From positions 1 through 64,000 of the forward strand of contig NZ_VIWO01000014.1 of assembly GCF_007829335.1 (NCBI RefSeq): DNA of 64,000 nt, read 5' to 3'. Below are positions 18,121 to 28,500 of the stretch, one piece after another (the stretch's first letter is position 1; each line of letters starts with the position of its first letter). The notes under the pieces are model-generated. The model was given only the letters and a program-made list of their open reading frames with translations. It searched no databases and was not told the DNA's origin. Source of the stretch: Chitinophaga polysaccharea. Its GTDB lineage: Bacteria; Bacteroidota; Bacteroidia; Chitinophagales; Chitinophagaceae. A program made the position numbers and the translations under genes.

Positions 18121-18155
18121 AAAGCCTTTAGACTTTGTCTGAAGGCTTTTTTTTT
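18121..18155 (+). terminator. Intrinsic terminator of tRNA-Ser
   Basis: A 12-bp stem (aaagcctttaga with tctgaaggcttt, one G-T wobble) and a run of T directly downstream. Confidence 0.85.
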
Positions 18156-18287
18156 GGAGATATTCCAGTAATCTCTCGCCCCTGACTAAACACCTCACTT
18201 ATCAAAGAGAAAAAGAATTGATATTGAAATTTATATATCTTTATCCAGTTGTCATAAAAAGAACATGACAGACGATGTTGTATTGTC

Positions 18288-21200
18288 ATGCTATTAGTGC
18301 CTGTATCTGCAATGAACCTTATTTTTTGTTTTAGCCTATCTTTATTACATCTAAGCCCGGCTTCGTCTATTGCTGCAATAGATACAACGCCGCATTATTT
18401 TGTAAAACATTTTAGTGACGAGGATGGCCTGCCACAAAACAGCATAAAGGGGCTCGTACCGGATCGGAATGGTTTCCTGTGGCTGGCTACCGAAAACGGG
18501 CTATCCCGGTTTGATGGTAATTACTTTTTCAATTTTAACAGTGATAATGTACCCGGACTGAAAAGTAGCCGGATGGCCAGGATTTATCCCAACGATACCG
18601 CCATCACTGTAGAAACAGATGTCAAGGAAATATTAACGGTAACAGAGAGCAGGGTGAAACAGGTTGGAAAAGCGTTGCCGGGATATCAATATCAGCAATA
18701 CCTGGATACTAAGAATGATTTCTATCCTATCAGGGGATGGCCCGACGATTATGCTGTACATTTCGCTACTATGCGTCCGGTAGTTATTCCGGATGCTAAC
18801 GAAAGTTATTTCGAAGTCAATCGCGATACTATCTCTTTTGTTAAGAATGGGAAAGGCGCCTACCATATTATACAACCTCAGCTTGATCTGCGGCGGTTAT
18901 TTGTGTGCGGAAACCGGCTTTTTTATCTTAACCGGGATGGGCGTATCCTGGGGTGGAACAAAGACCGGCAGGTAAAAGTATCGCTTACCGGGGATCTGTT
19001 TTCCGATGCAGCATTTAGTAAATGCAAGATGGAATTATTCTGGAACCTGGCAACCCACCAGGTTTTTGTTTATACCGATGGCAATTGCTATCAATTACAG
19101 CTGAAAGAAGATGGAAATATTCATAGTTCGGTAGTATTGCAGGATTTCGATCTGCATGCCGCTTATATTAATTCGATCTATTATGATGAGGCTAATAGCC
19201 GGGTTTTCCTGGGGAGTTCTACCAAAGGGCTCTATGTTTGTACCAGGCAGCAATTTACAGCTTATAAATCTGAAGTTTCGGAGGCGGAGGTGTTTTATGC
19301 GCAAGCGCCTTTTCGTAGAAATGCGGTAATAACACCCTCCGGCCTGGCCTTTGATCAGCAAGGTAGGTACAGTCGGTTGCCGTTATCGTTCGATAGAAAA
19401 AATTCATTGGAAAAATATACGCTGGCCCGCGACAAGCAGGGAAGATATTGGGGGAGGGATGGATTTTTGTTGATTTGCGTATCGCCGGATTTCAGCAGGA
19501 TATTGTACAAAATTCAACTGCCGTATCTCATTACCCAGGTTCTTATTGACGCTGGCGGAGATTTATGGATAGGTGGAAAATATCCTGGGTTATATTATAT
19601 GAAGATGGCTGATCCGGCCCGGGGGCTGCAATTTCTTCCGGCCGCTATCAATGACGTTACTTATATCAAAGAGGGGCAAATCCCGGATATTTTATGGGTG
19701 GGCACTGCCAGGGGAATGTATCGAATCCATCTGCCATCCGGACGCACCGATACCATCAAAGGTTTGGAAACGGGGAATATAAGAAGCATTTATATTCCCA
19801 AACAAAGAGAAATCTGGATTACAACTTATAACCAGGGTGTTTTTCTTTACCGGAATGAACGGTTGGTAGCTTTGCCCCTGGACAGGCAGCGGTATATGTC
19901 AACCACCCATTGTATTATGGAGGACGATAAGGGTTATTTCTGGCTGACTACCAATAAAGGCTTATTTAGTGTTCGCCGGCAGGATGTGTTGGATTTTGCG
20001 GATGGAAAACAGCGTGATGTATTTTACTATTATTTTGGGAAGGACCAGGGATTTAACACAAATGAGTTCAATGGCGGTTGCGAACCCTGTGCCATAAAGT
20101 ATGAGGATGGAGATATTTCCCTGCCATCGCTGGATGGGCTTGTACAATTTACGCCGGCTGCGATCAGGATGGAGATGCCAGATAAAGGCATATTTGTAGA
20201 CTGGGTAGAACGCGATCTGAAGCAGGCAGCAGCAGAAACATGTATAGCATTGCCGAATAATTTTAAAACACTCCGCTTACATGTTAGCTCTCCTTATTTT
20301 GGCGATCCACGGAATCTTTATTTTTATTATTGCCTGGAAAAAGATGGCAGGCAGGAAGAAAGGATATGGCTACCAGTGAACAGCGACCGGACGATCGCTT
20401 TATCATCGTTGCCTTCAGGAAATTACCGCATCCGTGTGCGTAAGCTAAAGGGCTTCGGAAGGGACCAGTATATGGAAAAAGTAATTGCCGTTCATGTAGC
20501 GGAAGCTTTTTATGAAAGAGGATGGTTCCGCCTGATCGTATTGGCTATCCTGGTTTGCCTGGTAATTTTGCTCTATAAGATGCGCATCCGGCATATCCAG
20601 GAGCAAAACAGGCAATTGGAAATAAAGGTATTTAACCGTACCCGGAGGCTGCAGGAAACAATGGCCACCTTACAGGCATCGGACGAACAGGTACGCAAGC
20701 AGAGTCTGATGCATAAGCACCTGCTTACCGCCATTACCCATGATATTAAAACGCCCCTGCGGTTCCTGTTGCGGGTCAATAAAGATGAACCATTGTCCGG
20801 CGTTCTGCGACAGGAAGAAATAAAAACGGTCACCTATGAAAGCCTTTACCGCATGCATCACCTGGTGGACAACCTGATACATTACATGCGGACCACTTTC
20901 CAGACGGGTGAACTTTCCAAAGAAATCGTAGGCCTGTGCCAGTTAGTCGAAGAAAAGATGGACATCTTCCGGCCGGTGTCTGATGCTAAAGGTATACAGC
21001 TCATCAGCCATGTTCCGCCGGAAATGACCGTAACAGTTAATAGATTGTTATTGGCTGTTGTGCTGCATAACCTGTTGGACAACGCCGTGAAATATACCAT
21101 CCGGGGTACCGTGGAAGTAACCGCTGAAGAAAAGGAAGGAAGTGTGGTCATCAATATATCTGATACGGGGATGGGAATGCCGGAAGTAGTAAGAAGTTGG

Positions 21201-21362
21201 ATGAATGATCCGGAAAACGACGGTACAGGGCACTCTCACAGTACCGGTATAGGGCTGATACTGGTAAGGGAACTACTACCGGTGATCAATGCCCGTTTAT
21301 TGAGCAGCCTGCGCGCTGGCGACGGTACTATACTTTCAATAAAGCTTCTCCAGGATGATTAA
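18288..21362 (+). CDS. Two-component propeller sensor histidine kinase
   Basis: A 1,024-aa membrane sensor. A signal peptide (about 1-30, with an alternative ATG at 18312) precedes a long periplasmic beta-propeller of the two-component-regulator type; its first blade reads FSDEDGLPQNSIKGL and LWLATENGLSRFDG. A Y_Y_Y-like domain follows (about 630-740), then one membrane helix (about 747-766), a coiled coil, and a kinase core with phospho-acceptor H818 in ITHDIKTPL, an N box (LLDNAVKYT) and G boxes (SDTGMGMP, STGIGL). There is no fused receiver or AraC output, so it is not a hybrid HTCS. The likely partner is the response regulator encoded convergently, whose 3' end overlaps this gene by 35 bp. 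The ligand is unknown. Confidence 0.92.
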   Translation: MLLVPVSAMNLIFCFSLSLLHLSPASSIAAIDTTPHYFVKHFSDEDGLPQNSIKGLVPDRNGFLWLATENGLSRFDGNYFFNFNSDNVPGLKSSRMARIYPNDTAITVETDVKEILTVTESRVKQVGKALPGYQYQQYLDTKNDFYPIRGWPDDYAVHFATMRPVVIPDANESYFEVNRDTISFVKNGKGAYHIIQPQLDLRRLFVCGNRLFYLNRDGRILGWNKDRQVKVSLTGDLFSDAAFSKCKMELFWNLATHQVFVYTDGNCYQLQLKEDGNIHSSVVLQDFDLHAAYINSIYYDEANSRVFLGSSTKGLYVCTRQQFTAYKSEVSEAEVFYAQAPFRRNAVITPSGLAFDQQGRYSRLPLSFDRKNSLEKYTLARDKQGRYWGRDGFLLICVSPDFSRILYKIQLPYLITQVLIDAGGDLWIGGKYPGLYYMKMADPARGLQFLPAAINDVTYIKEGQIPDILWVGTARGMYRIHLPSGRTDTIKGLETGNIRSIYIPKQREIWITTYNQGVFLYRNERLVALPLDRQRYMSTTHCIMEDDKGYFWLTTNKGLFSVRRQDVLDFADGKQRDVFYYYFGKDQGFNTNEFNGGCEPCAIKYEDGDISLPSLDGLVQFTPAAIRMEMPDKGIFVDWVERDLKQAAAETCIALPNNFKTLRLHVSSPYFGDPRNLYFYYCLEKDGRQEERIWLPVNSDRTIALSSLPSGNYRIRVRKLKGFGRDQYMEKVIAVHVAEAFYERGWFRLIVLAILVCLVILLYKMRIRHIQEQNRQLEIKVFNRTRRLQETMATLQASDEQVRKQSLMHKHLLTAITHDIKTPLRFLLRVNKDEPLSGVLRQEEIKTVTYESLYRMHHLVDNLIHYMRTTFQTGELSKEIVGLCQLVEEKMDIFRPVSDAKGIQLISHVPPEMTVTVNRLLLAVVLHNLLDNAVKYTIRGTVEVTAEEKEGSVVINISDTGMGMPEVVRSWMNDPENDGTGHSHSTGIGLILVRELLPVINARLLSSLRAGDGTILSIKLLQDD

Positions 21363-21999
21363 CGTCCTGGTACATCTGCGCTTTTTCTACTAAAGCAATT
21401 ACATTTCTCACGCCTGTTTTCTCAAAGATACGCGCTTTGTATGTGCTGACGGTGGTGAGTTGCAGATGCAGTATTTCCGCAATTTTTACGAGTGGAAATC
21501 CTTTAGTGAGCAGGTTCATAACTTCTATTTCACGGCTGGAAAGCCCGGAGAAAGGGCTGGGAGAAAGGTTTTCCTGTTTGGTATATTTTCTGAGCAGCTG
21601 ATCCCGGACGGCTTTACTAATATATTTCTCTCCTCCAAGAACGGCGTTAATGGCTATTTTAAACTCTTCATCGATGGAATTTTTCTCAATATAGCCATCT
21701 GCTCCAGACTGAAGGTAGTTAAGCGCATAGAGCATTTCTTCATAGGCAGAGCAAACCAGTATTTTGACGTCAGGGAGCCGTAGTTTTACGGCATCTATCA
21801 TCTGGCGGTTATTTCCACCGGGCATATTAATGTCCAGTATCAGCAGGCTGTAATGTTGGGCTTCAATAAAAGAAATGGTTTCATCAAATGTTCTTGCTTC
21901 AGTTACATGCATGTTGCCAGGCAGGGAGCAGATAATTTGTTTTATGCCAAGTCTTACTATCGAATGGTCATCTGCTATCAATACATGTATCATTTCCAT
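21328..21999 (-). CDS. NarL/FixJ-family response regulator (LuxR-type HTH)
   Basis: A 223-aa regulator. The receiver domain has the acidic pocket (ADD at 9-11), phospho-acceptor D56 (LLILDINMP) and the later SAY...K switch residues. A LuxR-type HTH follows (LSSREIEVMNLLTKGFPLVK; TVSTYKARIFEKTGVRN). It should bind DNA as a phosphorylated dimer. The gene converges on the propeller kinase, overlapping its last 35 bp, and diverges from the giant adhesin gene, which makes both its probable partners. A start at the second ATG (21993) is equally possible. Confidence 0.93.
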   Translation of the reverse strand: MEMIHVLIADDHSIVRLGIKQIICSLPGNMHVTEARTFDETISFIEAQHYSLLILDINMPGGNNRQMIDAVKLRLPDVKILVCSAYEEMLYALNYLQSGADGYIEKNSIDEEFKIAINAVLGGEKYISKAVRDQLLRKYTKQENLSPSPFSGLSSREIEVMNLLTKGFPLVKIAEILHLQLTTVSTYKARIFEKTGVRNVIALVEKAQMYQDVNHPGEALLKV

Positions 22000-22013
22000 T
22001 ACGGGTTAGGGAC

Positions 22014-22021
22014 CAAAGGTA
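22014..22021 (-). promoter_or_regulatory. Candidate -7 box (TACCTTTG) for the response regulator
   Basis: On the minus strand this is an exact TAnnTTTG match, with a TTTA element about 21 bp further upstream. It lies 14 bp before the start codon and implies a very short leader. Confidence 0.5.
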
Positions 22022-22564
22022 GCAAGGATTGTTTGTCAGCACTAAAATAATATATTTTTGTTCAGATGTATATCATTTTTTATAAATTTTTATAACCTGG
22101 CGCAGATCTTGTTTTTAAAAAGCCTGCCATGAAATGACTACCCCTAATTGTCATGTAGTATAACTACTACATGTATATCGAACTACGACGACAATCATGA
22201 AAAGATAGTTTAATTACTTTCGCAGCAAGACTTGTTCCCTGGAGTCATGTGAACATGTCTTTGAATCGTAGAACATACTGATAATGCCCGTATCCTTTTT
22301 ATCTAATCTTAATGCTTTCCTATGTGGAATTTTACGCGATTGTCATTACATGCGGACCCTATTTTTTTCTGCTGTTTCAAATTTCATTATTCGTAAAATA
22401 AATACTGTTTGTGTTTGATCAATACTGGTTGAAGAGAGTTGCCCGTAGGTCTTAGCAAACAACCATATCGTACCCTTAGCATATAAAGATTTCTAAAGGA
22501 ATCTTTCCAGGTTCTCTGTGTATAACATAGTGGATCAGAACCCTTATTACCCAATGTTGATTGC
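22022..22564. other. Regulatory region between response regulator and giant adhesin gene
   Basis: A 543-bp stretch without a gene. It holds the palindrome listed separately, a 7-bp stem (aaagatt / aatcttt, 22485-22506), and repeated ttgtcat words. I found no clear -7 box for the giant gene, so its start of transcription is undetermined. Confidence 0.4.
22152..22173. promoter_or_regulatory. Perfect 9-bp inverted repeat, candidate operator
   Basis: catgtagta and tactacatg are separated by 4 bases, with no T-run, in the region shared by the response regulator and the giant gene. Its size and symmetry suit a dimeric DNA-binding protein. That the adjacent NarL-type regulator binds here is inference. 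Confidence 0.4.
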
Positions 22565-25500
22565 ATGATGTCCCTCTTAAATAATGTTATGAATCCCGAT
22601 GTAAGGTTTTTCAGCAAGCACTGCAAGCGATTGTTACTGGCCTTGGTTGGCATGACGATGACTGTTACCGCCACTGCTAACACTTTCCCGGTCACTAATA
22701 CGAATGATGCGGGGCCTGGTTCATTCAGACAGGCCATCCTGGATGCCAATGCCGCCGGCGCTGGCCCGCATGATATCGTATTCAATGTACACGGGCAAAT
22801 TACGTTAGCCACGTCGATGCCTACTATTACGGCAAAGAAACTGACGATCGATGGACAGAATAAAATTACGTTGTATGCTACTGGCACCAATTCCATTATC
22901 AATCCTTTTGTGATTAATGCGGACAGTGTAACCATCCGGAATTTCACCGTGCAGAATAGCGGGGATATTAACGTAGACATTTTTCCCAATACAACGGGGG
23001 TAACGGTGGAGAATATACGTTCTTCCAGCACCGTGGGTAACTTCCTGAATGCTTTTATGAGGGTACAGGGCGCCTCCACGGGATTGACCGTAAGAAATAT
23101 TTACTCCACAGACGTGGAGCCTGCCGGTAGCGTTTACGTTGGACGGGCCTTCTATTTTACAGGCGGTATGCAAACCAACCTGGTAATGGATAACATCCAA
23201 CTCAGCACAGCTGGCAATACGCGTGGAGGAGAGGGTATCGTATTCCGTGATGCAGGCGTAAATGGACTGACACTGACTAACAGTAATATCAGCGGGTTCC
23301 AGAATGCATTGCTGTTTGATAATACCACCGGCCCGGTAGAAACGGCCAACAATGTGCTGTTGAGGAATGTAACCATCGATAGTTTATGGAGCGGTGTATC
23401 ACTGGGCATTTACTGCGACTATGCCACCACTAACTTCCAGGTGAAGCGCACTACGATAGATATGAATGTAATTGGGCAGGATGATGACGGGGACTATGCC
23501 ATTCGCTTCGATAACACTGCCAGCAACATTACCCTGGACACCATTAATATTAATGAGAATGATATTCACGCCATCTGGTTTAATGGCGCTGCGAGTACGG
23601 TAAGTATCAATAAAACTGTAGTCGAAAGCCGGTTACCGGGGCTTTATGGAGGAAATGCCTGTATAAGATTTGAAAGTACTATTAATGGTTTTAACTGTAC
23701 GAATTCTGTATTGAACGGAGATAAGCCCGGCAATACAGATGATGCGGATGTAGGTATTGCCTTTTATGCTGCCGCTACAGGAGTGACGGTTGACAATGTT
23801 TCCTTTAATGAATTTGATGTAGACGGTATCTATGCGGCCGGAGCAACTACCAACTTCCAGCTGAGCAATTCTACCTTCACCAGGAATGAAGATGGTATTG
23901 AATTTTATAACAATGCCGCCAGAACTAATGTGGATATCATTAATTCGGCGTTTTATAACCAAACACGTTCAGGCATTGTGGTGAGTGGTGCTGCCGGCGC
24001 TACGGATGTAGACATTAAAGGAGATACCCTGGCTAACAATGCCAATCATGCCGTATGGTTTTATGGAGCTGCCAACGTTACCGACGCGGAAGTGACTGGT
24101 TGTGTGATTCATGATAATGGTGGGGCGGGTGTTGTTAACGTAGCTCCTACTAATGTACTCATCTCCAAAAACTCCATTTATAATAATGCCGCTGCTGGTA
24201 TTTCCCTGCAAGGAGGTAACTGTAGCTATACCAATGCTGCCGGCAAGACGCCGGTACTGGTATCGTCATCGGCGCTGGGCGGAGGGCAGTATCAGCTGCA
24301 ACTCACGATACCCACAATAACGGCCGGTGCACAATACTCGGTTGATATTTATGCCAACGATCCCGCTACGAACAAAACGAGCGGGCAATATTATGTTACC
24401 ACTTTAACAGGACTATCTGCCGGAACTTCTACACAAACTATTACCTATAATGCTGGTCCGGGTGCTACCGGACTTGGTTTCTGGACGGCCACATTGCGCA
24501 TTCCCGCCAATACCTGCGGTACTTCTGAGTTTAGTAACGCCATCCCGATGGCGGCTAAAGGACCTGCCTGTGTGAGCAATGGCGTGGTGGCCTGGTACCG
24601 GGCGGATCAGGCCGTGAACGGCGTCAATTGGGGAGATATTTCTGGTAATGCCAATCACATGACGGTGGTCGGCGATCCGGACAATACCACCGGTATGGTC
24701 AATTTCAACCCGGCTATTTACTATGATGGTAATGATGCGCATCTGGTACCTGCTTCGGCAGCCGTATCTGGTGCCTATTCCATAATGGGGATGGGGTTAC
24801 TGGAAGGCTCTCAAACCGGCCGTGTATTCAACAGCTCCAGCGGGAATAAATTAATGGGATGGCATGCAGGGTTTGAAAATCGCCTGTATGTGGAAGGGTG
24901 GCTGAACACCGGTAATGCAATCACCGCCAAAGGCAAACTCTATTCTTTTGAAAGAGGGGCCAGTGGCGCTTACGCATTTAAGAGTAACGGTGCACTGGTG
25001 AAAAACGGTGCTGCTTCAGACGGCACTGCATGGACATTGGACGTGGGAGGCGCTACTTACTCGGAATATTCAAAAGTATTTATCCCGGAAGTATTCATCT
25101 ATAACCGCGATCTTACGTCGGCAGAAATACAGCGCATCGAATCTTATATGGCGCTGAAATACGGTATCACGCTCAATGCAGGCGCAACAGATTATATTAA
25201 CAGCGACGGCACCGTACAAATATGGACGGCTGCTGCCAATACAGGTTACGGTGCACGCATCACTGGTATAGGCCGTGAAGACTGCAGCATGCTGAGCCAA
25301 AAACAATCACTGAGCCAGGATAGTGGTATGGTAACTATCGCATTGGGAAATGCTATCGCTGCTTCTAATGCTGCCAATACAAATAGCTTTACACAGGACA
25401 AAGCATTCATTACCTTCGGTGACAACGGCGGCAATACCAACTACTTTACCACTGTTACAAGCGTTAATGCCAACCAGCGGATGGGGCGTGTGTGGCGTGT

Positions 25501-28500
25501 ACAGAAAACAGCTGCCTGGGACAATAGCCAGCAGATAACGCTGCAACTGACAGGCGGCGCAGCAAATAACTACCTGCTTATCAGTACAGACCCTGCTTTC
25601 GGCACCGTTACCAAAGAATTGAAATTGAGTGGCACGGGAACAGTTACACTTTCCAGCGCCGATTTGGCCAACGGCGCTTACTTTACTTTCGGGCAACAGC
25701 AGCGATATCCGGGAGGCGTAGCCGCTAACTTGCAGGCATGGGTGAAAGCGGATGCCGGTACCACCGTGGCAGATGGTAATATCCTCAAATGGAGCGATCA
25801 GGCCGTTCAGCGGGAATGGCCGTTGGCCCTCAGCGCGCCTGTAGCCTGGGAGAAGAATTCCATCAACTACAACCCGAATATTTACTTCCAGGGAAATAAC
25901 TATTTCAGTGTTGATAAATTCACGGAAAGCTATACCGCCGGTGAAATATTTTCAGTGCAGTCAACAACACTGCCATCTACCACCACTACGGCAAGTTTTC
26001 CGTTTGAGTTCGGTGGCGACCCCAGTACGCTCACTACACAGTTTTATGTATACAACGGGTCCCACTATACGCACTTTGGTATCAGTTCAAGACCGGGTTA
26101 CTCCCTGGCCGGTTATAATGTAAACCGTCCGCACCTGTTAAATAACTGGAGCGCTCCCAGTAACTGGGCACTGAACTTCGATGGTAAAACCATCGGTAGC
26201 AGCACTACCTTCCCGGTTACCTTCGGCAGGGCCACCGCGTTGAACGTTGCCATTGGCGCGGGGCATAACGCTGTGTTCAGCGGCCGTATCTCTGAATTAA
26301 TTCTCTTTAACAGGCAGTTGAACGCTACCGAACGGGCACAGGTAAACAGCTACCTGGCGCTTAAATATGGTATTACGCTCACCACGGCAGCGGGCGCCGC
26401 TACGGATTACATCGCCAGCAATGGCACTACCCGCATGTGGACCGCTTCCAAAAACACTGGTTACGGTCAGCGTATCACCGGCATCGGAAGAGATGATAAT
26501 GGTACACTGCTGCAGAAACAAAGCACGTCGCAGTTAGATGGCGCCAATGTGGCCATTGGTATCGGTAGCAGCCTGGCAGCCGCCAATGCAGATAATGGCA
26601 GCAGCGTGGCCAACGACCTTTCTTTCTTTACTTTCAGCGATAATAATCAGCCAGCTACATATACGCAGCCTGTTGCCGGTTTAGGTAACCTTACTACGCG
26701 CATGGCCCGTATCTATAAAACAGATCGTACCAACTGGGCTAAGAGTCCGCTTACTTTATCACTCGCAGGAGGAGACAATACCACTTATCTATTAGTGAGC
26801 AATGATGAAACTTTCGGTGCAGGCGATAAATCCTATGTGCTGGATGCCAATGGAGCGATAACGCTGGACAGCGATCAGCTGCCCGACGGCGCTTTCTTTA
26901 CTTTCGCCAACGGTCAGGCAGGTCCTGCCGGTGTAGCCGGCGGCCTGGAAGTATGGGCCAGGGCAGATAGCGCGATAGTGGGAGGTAACAATGTTTCGCA
27001 ATGGAAAGAGCTGAGCGCTTCCCGTCGTACATGGACGCTTGCGCTTGCGGGAACTCTCCCCTGGAAGGAAACATCCATCAACTTTAACCCCGGCGTCAGT
27101 TTCAATGGCACTGGCCCTGGAGGCAATTATTTCATACAACAACCAGAGATAGCGAATACCTTTACTGCTGGTGAAGTATTCACCGTACAAACATCTAATA
27201 TTGATAATACGGCAACAACAGTTAACTATCCGTTTGAATTTGGTGGTACTTATGTCAGTGGCCAATCTCTATATACCTGGAGTAACAACAATCAATATAC
27301 GTATTTCGGTTCCGGTACTGCACGCAGGAACTTTGCTTACCCGGCAAGTGTGAATGTGCATAATGCCCATATGCTCAATATCTGGAGTGCCACCAACGAC
27401 TGGGCAGCCGGTATGGATGGTAAGGTATTACTGACGGCCAACGCCAATGCGGTAAACTTCCTGTCGCCGGTCGGCAATAGAGATTATATCGGCGCCGGTC
27501 ACAACTCAGTATTTAATGGCGATATTCCCGAAGTTATACTGTATTCCCGCAAGCTGAGTAACCTCGAACGCCAACAGGTACAGTCCTATATGGCGTTGCG
27601 TTATGGCCTCACATTGGGCATTGACGCACCAATGGATTATCTCGCCAGCGACGGTACGACCACTATGTGGAAAGCTGCAACCGGCGGCGCTTATACCAAA
27701 CATATTACCGGCATTGGTCGCGACGACAAGGGCATGTTATTGCAGAAGCAATCGGTAGCTGCCGATACCGGCATTGTAACGATTGCAGTTGGTACAGCAG
27801 TGGCTGTTTCTAACAAGGCCAATACAACGACTATTACTAACGATCTTTCTTTCTTCACTTTCGGAGATGATGCGGGCGCAACTGCTTACCAGACACCGGT
27901 TACTGGTATCAGTAAAGTCAATAGCCGCATGACCCGTGTTTTCAAAGCACAGAAAAATAACTGGGCAGATCAGAATATTACTATAAAACTTACCGGTGGT
28001 AATGCACGGACTTATTTGCTGGTTAGTACTGACAATACCTTCAGTACCGGTGATGCAGCCTATGCGCTGAACGCCGACGGCACTATTACGCTTAACAGTA
28101 ACCTGTTGGCTGATGGAGCTTACTTTACTTTTGCGAAAAATGTTACGGGTCCAAATGCTATCACTAATGGCGTGTCGTTCTGGCTGCGCGCAGATGATGG
28201 GATGTCTGGTGGCAGCAACTGGATTGACTACAGTAATAAAGGGAATGACGCTGCACAGGGCGTAGTGGACAGCCAACCTATCACCGATGCGAAAGCCCTT
28301 AACTTCAACTATGGCCTCGTGTTTGATGGTACGAATGACTTCCTGGATATAACTACTACGCGCATAGATCCTGCTACCTCCACCGTTTTTGCGGTGGGTA
28401 GCGGTTCGGGCTTTGCATCGGCAAGAGATCTTGTCAGTAGCGGTGCTGTAGGCGCCGCCCACGGAATGGAATTCCGGCTCATTAACACCGGGCAGATACA

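Noticed and set aside
18010-18198. A 62-codon minus-strand frame with the sequence GESGIRTPGPVT
   Set aside because: It lies antisense over tRNA-Ser. This is a well-known false protein call across tRNA-Ser genes.
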